From contig OX387182.1 in the NCBI GenBank assembly GCA_947561395.2, positions 3,668,001 to 3,732,000 of the forward strand: 64,000 nt of DNA, read 5' to 3'. The notes beneath the pieces were generated by a model. It made no database searches and was not told the DNA's origin. It saw only the letters and a program-made list of their open reading frames with translations. The position numbers and the translations under genes are program-made. Shown one piece after another: positions 12,138 to 23,600 of the stretch. Within the stretch, counting starts at the first letter, position 1; the number at the start of each line of letters is the position of its first letter. This stretch comes from Buxus sempervirens (lineage: Eukaryota; Streptophyta; Magnoliopsida; Buxales; Buxaceae).

Positions 12138-13910
12138 CAACTTTTCTTTTTATTTTCTGTCTTTACATTCCTAGATCTAGATCTCTTCTTCTACCTTTCT
12201 GTAGTGTAAAGCCTTGTTTGTATGTGTGGAAATCCTTCCCCGGCTCAAAGTATCTCGAGACTCCCCCTAGCCGTAAAACGTGGAGGCGGGATTTAGGAGA
12301 AACGAGACTGGGGATTGACCCTAGTGCTAGAACCCATGTAGCATAAGGCTTTTGAATGATTGAAAACCGTTCTATAATCAAAGTACCCTTGATTATCTTG
12401 AAGAAACGTGTTTAACGGGGAGAGAGAACAGAGGGAAACGATAATGGAACGGAACCCTAGGCTATGCTAGAACCTATCTTGTTGAATCTATATGCATGAT
12501 CTTGTTTGGTTTTTTACACTTGCACATACATATCACTATTTTGGCGGGATAGGCTCATATTTGGGGTTTATTACATTCATTGTGATAAATCTCAAATAAA
12601 TGGCCTCAATCAATTCTGGAATGCCTTTTGGATGATTTTTAAAGTATTTGTGTTCATCTTGCACGAATCACACATTTTTATCAATTTTCGGATTTGGTTT
12701 TACTCAAAAATGGCTTAGCTTGACAGCACCTGTACCCTTACTTAGGACGCCCATAACTTCATCATCCGGATGAATTTTGGGGCGATTCCAGAACCATGGG
12801 AAAGGTGAGGCTGTCTAGTTTATGTCCACCAAATTTCACAAATTTCTATCTAGCGGATTTTTGACACCTCTCTGTCGAAGTTGAGTGGACAGTTCAGGTT
12901 CAAGTACAGAACTTGTCACTTCGACGGACCGCCATGTGTTCGTTTTAAGTCCGATTCGAGTGATTTTTATTTCTGAGTACTCCTTTATGAGTCTACTTTC
13001 AAATCCAGTTGGCTTCATAATTTTTGGATTCCATTTGAATTATTGGTAGCCGATTTACTCAGAACTGTTCATTTGTACTTTTCTGGGTAAATCTGTGATC
13101 TTCGGGGCCTGTTCGGGAGACCACCCAGGGCACATCCGAAGGGATTTTTGTATGAGGCTAGTTTCTTTTAAAATATGGCCATACAAACTTCAATCACACC
13201 AAATTTCGTGGACTTTTATGTAGTGGATTTTTCTAGACAATTTTCCAAAGTTGCCCACTTACCACTTTTAAAAATCCCCAGCAGCAATTTCAAAGGAGCA
13301 TAACTCCTAGATTTTTCATCGGAATGAAGTGAAATTTTGCATAAAACTCTTATTTACCCTAATCTTTCAAATGGATTTGGTTTGGTTCAATTTAATATTG
13401 GATTTGAATGATTTTAAGGCAAATGGCATACTTTTTACCAAACTTCCCGGATTTGATTCAACTTGGTTTTGAGCAACTTGTGCTTGGATTTCCATCTTTT
13501 GAGATATTCCAGAAATGATATTGACATAAGAGAGGATCTAAAATCTATTTAGATCTTCATGTGGAAATATCATACATTGTTCCTTTTTCAAGGTTTTCTA
13601 TGATTTTAGCAAGCTTTCTATATTTTGCATGAACATACACTTGGCTACCACTTCGTGTGGATGAATAGGGGTGCCTAACACCTTCCCCCGTTCATAATCT
13701 AATCCCCTTACCCATCTCTGGATTTAATTTTTAAGTAGGGTTATTTTTACCCTAGAATTGACATTTTTGCACTTTTTGATGATTTTTAAATATTTTGGTG
13801 TCCATTCTCACCCCAAAATCATGAATGGTGGCGACTCTCCCATTTTATTTCGAGCCCCGTGTGTTGACGGAGGGATGATCATTCCGGTGATTTTTCCCAT
13901 GTCTCACAAC

Positions 13911-13930
13911 TGGCGACTCTGCTGGGGACC
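13911..13930 (+). promoter_or_regulatory. primer binding site for tRNA-Arg
   Basis: Two bases after the 5' LTR, TGGCGACTCTGCTGGGGACC is complementary to the 3' end of a plant tRNA-Arg (CCA plus acceptor stem) with about one or two mismatches. Ogre/Tat elements use this primer. Confidence 0.75.
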
Positions 13931-14177
13931 TTGTGGATTTAAGCCATTTTGTGTATATTCATGCTTTTACTCATTTTTGAATGCTTGCTATTTTGCTTTG
14001 TTTATTGTGCATATTGTTGTATTCTAAATCTGATTGGGATGCTTTTAAATTTTACATTGATAAAGGCATGTGTATATGGTTGGATTATGCTTAGGATCAT
14101 GTTAATGGTCTTACCTTGTTGTGCATGCCTACTTGTTTTTGGGTGCCTTGTTTTAGGAGGTTTTTTTTAGTGCCATG

Positions 14178-14730
14178 TTTTGAGCATGAAAATAAAGTGC
14201 AAAAATCCAGCAACTCAATGTATATTTTTGGGATTTCCAAGCATGTTTTCCCCCAATTCAAACCTTTCCTGTGCCATATGTTAGGTATTAAATTTTTAGG
14301 CTTTGATTTGGGTATGAATGAAGCATGTTGAGTACCAAAGATGAAGAATACAAAATCTGGAAATTCAGTAGGTATTTTGGGTTTTTTTTCAAGCATGTTT
14401 TCCTCAATAAAACACCTCTTGTACAATACATTTAGGTGCTGTATTTTTAGGCTTGGATTTGGGCATAAAACAATGTCATTTGAGCACAAAAAAATGAAGA
14501 ACAAAAAATCTTGAAATTTCAGTGTATATTTTGGGGTTTTTAAGCATGTTTGACCTCATTGAAACACTTTTGAACCATGCCAAGTAGTGCTAAAATTTTA
14601 GGATTCAATTTGGGTAGAAATGGTACACTTTGAGCATGAAAAAGAGCATGAAATCTGGAATTTTAGGAATGCTTTTGGGTTTCAAGCATGCTTACATGAT
14701 TTAATTGTTGTTTGTACAAATAACATATTT
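14178..14730 (+). repeat. four diverged tandem units of about 150 bp in the leader
   Basis: Units start near TTTGAGCATGAA at about 14180, 14328, 14479 and 14630. Each contains CAAGCATG and TTTTAGG(C/A)TT..ATTTGGG. Open frames here are short and not conserved, so the region is probably non-coding. Confidence 0.65.
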
Positions 14731-15500
14731 TGTATACCACTTTTTGGGCATGTAATATTTTTTGTGCATATTTCGTTGTTTTGGTGCTTGCTTGCTTGTG
14801 TTTAGCTTCATTATTTTTGTCATATGTACCTTGGCTTGAAATTGAATGCATGGCTACGAAAAAAGAGTGGCAAGGGGCTGGGACGTTGTGAATGTTACCA
14901 CAATTTAAAATTGCACTTGAGCACTTGAAACAATTTGCACAGCCTACCCTTTACCTATTAGGAAGTTGAACCATGAATGTGTGTAGCTTGGCGCACCGAG
15001 GTCGTGACTTCGGACAGCGAAAGTGAAAACATTTACCTTAGAATTTGAGTCAATGATGTGATGACAATGGGATCTGTGATTCGATTCCGGGCATCACTAG
15101 ACTTGAGTTCTAAGTTGCCAATTAAGCCAAAACCCAAAAACCATACGCTTGAAGGTGGAGAAACACGTTTTGGAAAAAAAAGCTAAAAGCACACAATTGC
15201 GTTTGGGAAATTGGGTGTAAAGGTGGGAAGACCGTTTGCATGTTTTACAGGTCAAGGTATAATGTGAATACCATATTGAATGAAGGTAATACAAGGTGGC
15301 AAGGTAAAGCCATGTTCTTTTCCTAAATTTAGGGAATTTTGCAAGTATGATGTCCAAGCCCAATTTGGGGCAAGTTTTGAAGGTCAAATTAAGGTGAACA
15401 TCAATTGGGAATAAAAAAAACTAATTTGGTGAAAAAATGAGTCAAAAAGGGACATTTCGGCAATAACCGGCAACTCAGGCTGGTTAATAACAACTCTATT
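14731..15500 (+). other. retrotransposon leader, no gene seen
   Basis: Untranslated leader between the two repeat zones. It ends in a degenerate stretch (about 15467-15480) that looks like an eroded palindrome unit. I see no coding sequence. Confidence 0.5.
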
Positions 15501-15501
15501 C

Positions 15502-15604
15502 ATATCCAGTATGTATTTCCGGATACAAAGACATATGCGTGTATCCGGTTAGGGTGACCGGGTACAATAAGGCATATTCTTATCCGGTATATTATACCGG
15601 ATAC
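15502..15604. promoter_or_regulatory. cluster of three TATCCGG/CCGGATA palindromes in the gag leader
   Basis: Units at about 15502-15526 (left arm TATCCAG), 15540-15565 (right arm CCGGGTAC) and 15580-15604 (both arms perfect). It lies about 1.3 kb upstream of gag. A TATATAGG word at about 16760 is the only TATA-like site between it and gag. Confidence 0.6.
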
Positions 15605-15920
15605 GTTCAAAAAATGCACAAATTGGCTGTTCAGCCCAAATTTTCAGAATAAAATGCATAAAACACTGTGGATAATCCTTAGGCACCCCGAAAAGAACAT
15701 AAGAAATGTTCCCAAAAATACAAAATCAAAAAAAAAATACAAAAAAAAAAAAGAATAAAATAAAATATTCTTTCAGGATTTAACCTAAGTTTGAAAATCA
15801 AGGAGGAAACCAAGGTGTCATATTTTTTGACACCAACTCAACTCAAACATGTGTCAATCAAACTTTGGAACTTGAAAACTGAGAAAATTCAGCAAATTTG
15901 AAAAAAGAAAAAAAAAAGAA

Positions 15921-16680
15921 ACCTTTGGTTGGTTATTTTTATTAATCAAATCAAAACATTTGTGGGACACTTGGAAGCCCTAGAATATTCCAAGAAACCT
16001 TTGGTTGGTTATTCTTATCAATCAAATCAAAACATTTGTGGGACACTTGGAAGCCTTAGAATATTCCAAGAAACCTTTGGTTAGTTATTCTTATCAATCA
16101 AATCCAAACATTTATGGGACACTTGGAAGCCCTAGAATATTCCAAGAAACCTTTGGTTGGTTATTCTTATCAATCAAATCAAAATATTTGTGGGACACTT
16201 GGAAGCCCTAGAATATTCCAAGAAACCTTTGGTTGGTTATTTTTATCAATCAAATCAAAACATTTGTGGGACACTTGGAAGCCCTAGAATATTCCAAGAA
16301 ACTTTTGGTTGGTTATTTTTATCAATCAAATCAAAAGATTTGTGGGACACTTGGAAGCCCTAGAATATTCCAAGAAACCTTTGATTGGTTATTTTTATCA
16401 ATCAAATCAAAACATTTGTGGGATACTTGGAAGCCCTAGAATATTCCAAGAAGCATTTGGTTGGTTATTTTTATCAATCAAATCAAAACATTTGTGGGAT
16501 ACTTGGAAGCCCTAGAATATTCCAATAAACCTTTGGTTGGTTATTTTTATCAATCAAATCAAAACATGTGTGGGACGCTTGGAAGTCCTAGAATATTCCA
16601 TGAAAACCTTGGTTGGTTATTTTTATCAATCAAATAAAAAAAAATTTTTGGGACCCTTGGAAGCCCTAGAATATTCCAAC
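15921..16680 (+). repeat. ten tandem 76 bp repeats upstream of gag
   Basis: Copies start at 15921, 15997, 16073, 16149, 16225, 16301, 16377, 16453, 16529 and 16605. Each reads ACCTTTGGTTGGTTATT, then ATCAATCAAATCAAAACA and ACTTGGAAGCCCTAGAAT. Middle copies are nearly identical; the last is eroded. Because 76 is not a multiple of three, the repeats stay open in overlapping frames, but these are artefacts. Tandem repeats in this position are known in Tat/Ogre elements. Confidence 0.9.
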
Positions 16681-16895
16681 ACAAAATCAAAACAATAAAA
16701 AAAAACAAAAATAAACAAAAAAAAATCTGGATTGGTGTTCACCTAACATACTGGTTTACATATATAGGGGTGTGGTTCAAATTAAATGGAAGCTGACTTG
16801 TGTCTTTGTTTTTCTTATCTCAGGTACATTTACTTTCAACCCAGGTGCACTTATTTGCAGTCATTGCTCCCGTGACCAGATCCAAAGCAAGAGCC

Positions 16896-19800
16896 ATGAA
16901 TACTAAAGAGAACCAAGCCCAAGCTACTGTCCCCGCTCAGGACTTTACTCAGCTGCAGGAGCAAGTGGCCGGTCTGGCCAAGATGCTGGGAGACCTACTG
17001 GCAGCTCAGGCCCAACAGGCCCAAGCCCTGAACCAGGCATCTACTTCCCATCAGGCACCACCACCTCAGGCCTACATTCCGCCTCCGGCTTAGCCCATGC
17101 CTAAGCCCATTTCTGAACCAGTCCCTGAACCCATTCTGATCAGGGAAAATATAGCGGAATCTGAGAAAGAACTGGAAAAAGAAAAGGCTAGGGATGAGAT
17201 GGAAAAGAAAATGCTGCTGAGGATAGAGAGGATCCAGGCAGAGCTGAAGGAAGTGAAGGGGGGAAGCAGCCATGGTGGTACCACCTTCGAAGACCTGTGC
17301 ATGTACCCGGACGTCTGTCTACCGGCTAAGTTCAGGTGCCCAGACTTTGACAAGTTTGATGGCACGGGCTGCCCATTGAGCCACTTAAAGTTATACTGCG
17401 GGGCCTTATGCCAATTTGGCCGGGATGATGGCATACTGATCCAACTTTTTCAGAGGAGTCTAACCGGGTCAGCCCTTCGGTGGTTCGCTACAGTGGACCA
17501 TGGAAGGATTAGAAGGTGGAAGGACCTAGCCGACGCTTTCCTGGACCAATACAAGTTCAACTCTGAGATCGTGCCAGACCGGTACGACATGATGAGGATG
17601 ACCAAGGGGAAAGATGAGCCGGTACGGCAATACGCCAAGAGGTGGAGAGAGGCCGCCTCCCAAGTCAGGCCACCTATGCAAGAGCCGGAGATGATCTCCA
17701 CATTTATGGGCACACTGGGGCAGCCTTTTTACAACCATCTGGTGGGCCAGATCACCACCAACTTTGCTGCCTTGGTACAAGTGGTGGACCGGATCGAGGA
17801 AGGGCTCAGGTCAGGAAGGCTGATAGACTACTCTACTCTGACTGGGCAGTCTGATTCCTCTGCCTCCATGGCCCAGAAGAAAAGGGCCGGATTTAAAAAG
17901 ACGGGGGCCCGAAAAGAAGGGGAGGTGAACCTAGTCCAGGTTCCTCCAGCCAAGAAGCCACTTCACGTCAACATCTCTGCACCCCAACAGGCCCAGCAGG
18001 CCCAGCAGTCGTACCAGACCCCGCCGAATGTCAACTTCTCTCCCTCTGTGCCAGCTAACACAAGGAGGACTTTTTCCAAGGAAGAAAGGGAGGCCTGGTT
18101 CGCAGCAAGAAAGAACCGAGTCTTCACTCCTCTCCCGATATCTCTGTCCCAACTACTGTCAACCCTGCTGAAAGGGGAATACTTGACTCTGAAGGAGCCT
18201 AACCCAAATGCCCCGAAGGGGAGGAATTTTGATCCGGCAGCCACCTGTGACTTCCACATGGGTGCACCAGGGCACTCTACAGATAACTGCTGGGTATTGA
18301 AGCATGCGGTCCAGGACCTGTTGGACCAGAAGGCTTTGGTCTTTAACACTGCTGCACCCGCCCCGTCGGGAAATGATATTGGGCAGAACCATCTGCCGTA
18401 CCACAATGGGGCAGGCCCATCCAACTCCATCACTGCCATATCCACCACGAGAAGGGCCTTTGACCCATCTCAGCTCATAGCACCTGTGGGGACTACAGTC
18501 CAGGTCCGATTTTTCCCAGAAGAGGAAGAAGAGGAGATCAACATGGTCTCCCAAAAAAACAATACAGCTGCTGAGGACATAAGTTCCTCTTTAAACCGGG
18601 TCTCATCTCTTATGACCCAAATGAATACTGCAAGGCCCACATTGGTCTTCAATTGCAGTCCACCCACTTATTCCTCATCCAAGCCGTCCAAGGCTCCACT
18701 GGTCATCAACCTTGACCCCACCACTGCTTCCATCACTTCTTCTGTCCCCACAAATTCCAAACTTCAACCCTTGGTTGTAAATGTGCAGCCAGCCCATACT
18801 ATCCCTAAACCGGCCCATACATCCCGGTCCAAACTCCAGCCACTAGTGGTTAACATCCCTAAATTAGCCTATTCAGAGGCCGCTGTACCGTGGAACTACA
18901 GCGAGGGAATCACGGCTACGGTTCCAGTGGTCAGGAACCAGAACCAGGAGGAGGTGAACCTCATGACGAGGTCGGGGAGATGTGCAGGGGGTGAAGAGAA
19001 AGAAAAGGAGACAGAAGCAGAAAAAGAAAAAATAGAAAAAGAAAATGAAAAAAGAAAACAGAAGGGAAAAAATAAAGTAGGAGAAGACACCCCCCAGGGT
19101 GCAGAAAATGAGGCAGCCGACCTCATAAAAATAATAAAAAAGAGTGAATTTAATCTTGTGGATCAGCTGAACAAAGTCCCGGCCCAGATTTCAATACTGG
19201 GCCTTTTGCTGAATTCCGAAAAGCATAGGGATGCATTGTTAAGGGTGCTACAGAGTGCACACGTATCCCAGACCATTGATCCAGACCAGCTTGGCAAAAT
19301 GGTTGGTCAGATCTTGTCACATAATGTGATAAGTTTCTCAGAGGGTGAGATCAGCCCAGGTGGGTGTTATCATGTGGACCCTTTGCACATCACTGTGCTT
19401 TGTAAGGGCTGCATGATTGCACGGGTTTTAATTGACAACGGATCGACGTTAAACGTTTGCCCGTTAATCACTTTTACCAAGCTGGGTCTGGACCAGTCAA
19501 GGATCAAACGAAATTGGCTGATAGTTAGGGCTTTTGATAGCTCCAAGACCCACTCCTTAGGGGAGATTGAACTGCCGGTCACAATTGGGCCGAATATCTT
19601 TAACATCACATTTGAGGTGATGGATATACCCGCAGCTTTCAATCTACTCCTAGGAAGGCCGTGGATACATTCGGCTAGGGCAATACCATCCACGCTCCAC
19701 CAGAGGGTGAAATATATAAGAGGGCAAAGGGTGATAACAGTCCTAGCCGAAAACTTGGTGCCGCCCATCGTGTCACCTGATGTACCCTTGATCAATGTGG

Positions 19801-20603
19801 ACTTAACTGTCGACAAGATTGCATTCCACTCATTTCAATTTGAGGCAGTCAATTACATACCTGGGGGGTGTGAGAAAAAGAAGGAAAATGGGACCACTGC
19901 AGAAATAATGGTCAAGAAAGTGATGGAGAAATACCACTTTCACCCGGGGAAAGGCCTGGGGATCAATCTGCAGGGGATGGTGGAGCCAATCACGGCTAAG
20001 AAACTGATCCCCAAGGTAGGGTTGGGCTTCAAGCCCAGAGGCTGGAGGAGAATGAAATATGAAGAAGGAGAGAGCAGAAGCAGAGGAAAACTCCCGCATC
20101 TAAGGGTGAGCTTCCCAAAACCCTCATATATAATCCAACTATCTCCTCCCATGGACCAATCCAAGCCTCCTTACCGAAACATTAACCCATTTCAAAAGCC
20201 TTTTGTCTCAGCCTTGCAACCATACAACCCATCTCCAATACTGGGAGCAGTGGATGGGCCTGGGCCACAACCAGAGCAGCGGAAAGACTTCTCTGAAGAT
20301 GTGGGGGCTTTCTTCGCCATGACTGAAGGCGAAAAAACTGGTAGTGACAATGAGCTACCTTTCATTGATTGGGCCGCAGTGAAGATTCCGGATGAGGTTA
20401 TATCTGGGTTGGGCCCCGTAGCAGAAAAGGGCAGTACCCACCCGGTGATGATGGCATCGGACGCGGGGCTTGAGGAGCAGGCTTTCCCTATTTCCCCTGC
20501 TCCCAAAAATTTTGTATTAAACAATTGGGAGGAAACTCCCCTTACCTTCAAAGCAGTGTTAGTTCGGCAAACTGACGCGGCTTCCAAAAAAAAACTCCAA
20601 TAG
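16896..20603 (+). CDS. gag-protease polyprotein, one in-frame TAG
   Basis: The frame starts at ATG 16896 (MNTKENQAQ) and runs to TAG 20601-20603, broken by TAG at 17091. ATG 17097 lies just after it and opens 1168 codons. Numbered from 17097: charged coiled-coil-like region 15-55; capsid-type Retrotrans_gag domain about 60-240 (FDGTGCPLSHLKLYC, RSLTGSALRWF); zinc-knuckle-like CDFHMGAPGHSTDNC about 384-398; aspartic protease about 765-870 with LIDNGSTLN, active Asp at 780, and LLGRPWIHS; glycine-rich G-patch-like segment about 940-975. Gag packages the RNA and the protease matures the polyproteins. The 65 residues before the stop could be lost through re-initiation at 17097. The stop is in a glutamine/proline-rich linker, so it may formerly have been CAG. 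Confidence 0.9.
20586..20594 (+). other. A9 run at the gag-pro/pol frame change
   Basis: Nine consecutive A lie seven bases before the gag-pro stop. Pol is in the -1 frame, and moving back one base here joins the two frames. This is either a programmed slip site or a one-base length change in a formerly single frame. Confidence 0.55.
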
Positions 20604-23600
20604 TGGAATGCCATTTCCCTGAAGGTTCTAATGGGCCTTCGTTTTCAGGGGAATTATGTTTAGAAGGCCCACAAAAAACCCAAAAAGATTTTTCTATTTT
20701 TGCTAGAAAATTTAAATTTTTCAAAAAGGTCCAAACCACTTATAAACCATATAATCAGACCGAATTGGACCAAGTTGAATATGACTTCGACCTTGAGCTC
20801 GACTTTGATCTCATGGGGGTCGAAGAAGAGACCGATGTCGAAGAAGAAGACCTTCCAAAAGAAATTGAATATCAATTGGAACGTCATGAAAGGGGGGTCC
20901 AACCTAATATTGAGGAGACCATATCCATAAACCTTGGGACCAAAGATGACCCAAAAATTGTAAAAATCGGGTCATGCTTGTCTGATGTGCAGAAAAATGA
21001 AATGTCACAGTTCTTGGCAGATTACAAAGATGTGTTTGCTTGGTCGTATCGGGACATGCCGGGGTTGGACACTGACATGGTGGTGCACAGGTTGCCAATT
21101 TTGCCAGGGGTTAAGCCGATTAAGCAGAAGCTGAGAAGATTGAAGCCGGAATGGACCTTGAAGGTCAAGGACGAAGTGGTCAAACAATTTCAAGCCGGAT
21201 TTTTGGCAGTCTCTACGTACCCAGAGTGGCTCGCAAACATAGTGCCAGTACCAAAGAAGGACGGGAAGGTCCGAATGTGCGTGGATTATAGAGATTTGAA
21301 CAGGACAAGCCCAAAGGACGATTTTCCGCTTCCACACATCGACATTCTAGTCGATAATACTGCGGTACATAGCCTGTTTTCCTTCATGGATGGTTTCTCA
21401 GGATATAATCAGATCAAGATGGCTAAGGAGGATCAAGAGAAAACAGCATTTATCACACCTTGGGGCACATTCCACTATACAGTCATGCCGTTTGGGCTTA
21501 AGAACGCTGGGGCAACATATCAGCGGGCCATGACAGCACTATTTCATGACATGATCCACAAAGAGATGGAGGTCTACGTGGATGATATGATTGCCAAATC
21601 ATGCAAAGAGGAGGACCACTTGATCAATCTGAAGAAAGTGTTTGATCGGCTCAGGAAGTACAGTCTACGGCTTAACCCGGCTAAATGCGTCTTTGGGGCT
21701 ACATCAGGGAAGTTACTGGGGTTTATAGTGAGCCGAAGAGGAATTGAAATTGACCCGGCTAAAGCCAAGGCCATAATTGAAATGCCAGCACCCAGAACTG
21801 AGAAGGAGGTAAGGGGTTTTCTTGGAAGGATTCAATACATAAGCCGGTTCATAGCACAGCTCACTGCTATCTGTGAACCAATTTTCAAACTTCTAAGGAA
21901 GGATAACCCGACGGTCTGGAATGAGGACTGCCAGCAGGCATTTGATACAATAAAGAGGTATTTACTGAACCCGCCGGTACTAGTGCCACCAACTCCAGGA
22001 AGACCACTGATCCTGTACTTGTCAGTGTTGGAAACGTCGATGGGATGTGTCTTGGGGCAGCATGATGAGACTGGTAGAAAAGAAAGGGCAATTTACTATC
22101 TGAGTAAAAAATTCACGGAATATGAAGCCAAATACTCACCATTGGAAAAGACTTGCTGTGTTCTAGTGTGGGCCACTCAGAGGCTAAGGCATTATTTCCT
22201 TAGTCACTCCACACTATTGATATCCCGGATGGACCCGCTGAAGTATTTATTTGAGAAACCGACACTGACTGGCAGGACGGCAAAGTGGCAACTGCTACTG
22301 TCCGAATTTGATCTCACATACATCACCCAGAAGGCAATCAAGGGTCAAGCCATAGATGATCACCTGGCTGCACATCCTCTGCCAGAATATCAACCCTTGA
22401 AGACCAACTTCCCAGATGAGGCGATTCTGTACACTGAAGATGAGGACAGTGAGAGTTCTTGGCAGATGTTCTTTGATGGGGCCGCAAACATGAATGGTAA
22501 TGGAATAGGGGCAGTCTTAGTTAAACCAGATGGTTCACATATCCCTACTGCAGTAAAGCTGAGATTCCAGTGCACCAATAACATAGCAGAATATGAAGCA
22601 TGCATAATTGGATTGCAAGCAGCCATGGAGAATGGAGTAGAGGAACTTGACGTATACGGGGATTCGAGCCTTATCATCTTCCAAACAACTGGTGAGTGGA
22701 AAACCAAGGATCACAAATTGATCCCCTATCACCAGTATTTAGAAGAAATAAGCACAAATTTCACTCGAATTTCCTTCAACTATATGCCAAGGGCCAAGAA
22801 TCAGTTTACAGATGCTCTAGCAACCTTGGCTTCAATGGTCAGCATACCAGAAGGAGTAGACATCAGACCGCTGGAAATTGAGGTTAGAGATGAACCGGCT
22901 TACTGTCTCGTTCTAGAGGGAGCACCAGAAGAGGAAGCACCGTGGTTTCAAGATATCAAAAATTTCTTGAACAATCGGAGTCTGCCAGAAAATGCCACGT
23001 CTACTGAGAAGAGGACAATACAGAGGTTAGCGGGTCAGTTTTTGCTAAGTGGTGGACATGTGTACAAGATGTCACATAACGACGTTCTGCTAAGATGTGT
23101 AGCCAAGGCTGAATCGGAAAGGTTGATTGAGACGGTACATGGAGGAGTTTGTGGGCCCCATATGAGTGGACACATGCTTGCAAAGAAGATCTTGAGGTTG
23201 GGCTACTACTGGACGACCATGGAGCATGATTGCTGTATACATGTCAGGAGGTGCCACCAATGTCAGATATATGCAGATAATAAGCATGCACCCCCAGGTG
23301 AGTTGCACAACATGACATCACCCTGGCCCTTCTCTATGTGGGGCATAGATGTCATCGGCATGATCTCCCCTAAGGCATCGAACGGGCACAGATTCATCTT
23401 GGTGGCAATTGATTATTTCACTAAGTGGGTAGAAGCAGTATCATATGCAAATATCACAAGCAACCATGTTATGAAATTTTTGAAGCACAACATCATTTGT
23501 CGCTATGGACTGCCAAGTGCCATAGTATCAGACAATGCTTCAAATATTAAGAACAAGGACATGAAGAAAATGTGTGAGCAGTTTCAGATCACCCATCATA

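Larger units (their letters stand above)
11628..13908 (+). repeat. 5' LTR
   Basis: Begins TGTAGACACC and ends TGTCTCACA, so it has TGT...ACA ends. It is 2281 bp and matches 31756-34037 almost exactly. It contains the palindrome cluster, a TATA box, a splice donor and a long 3' part with no open frame of note. Confidence 0.95.

Noticed and set aside
12163..12381. 72-codon minus-strand frame in each LTR
   Set aside because: Identical in both LTRs because the LTRs are identical; no domain or start context.
14097..14504. 135-codon minus-strand frame in the leader
   Set aside because: Falls in the diverged 150 bp tandem repeats and is AT-rich low-complexity sequence.
16005..16515. Overlapping open frames of 68 codons on the plus strand
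   Set aside because: They are one frame of the 76 bp repeat read again and again; no protein is implied.
17100..20600. Several minus-strand open frames of 60-160 codons
   Set aside because: They overlap gag-protease and reflect its codon bias; no domain and no splice structure.
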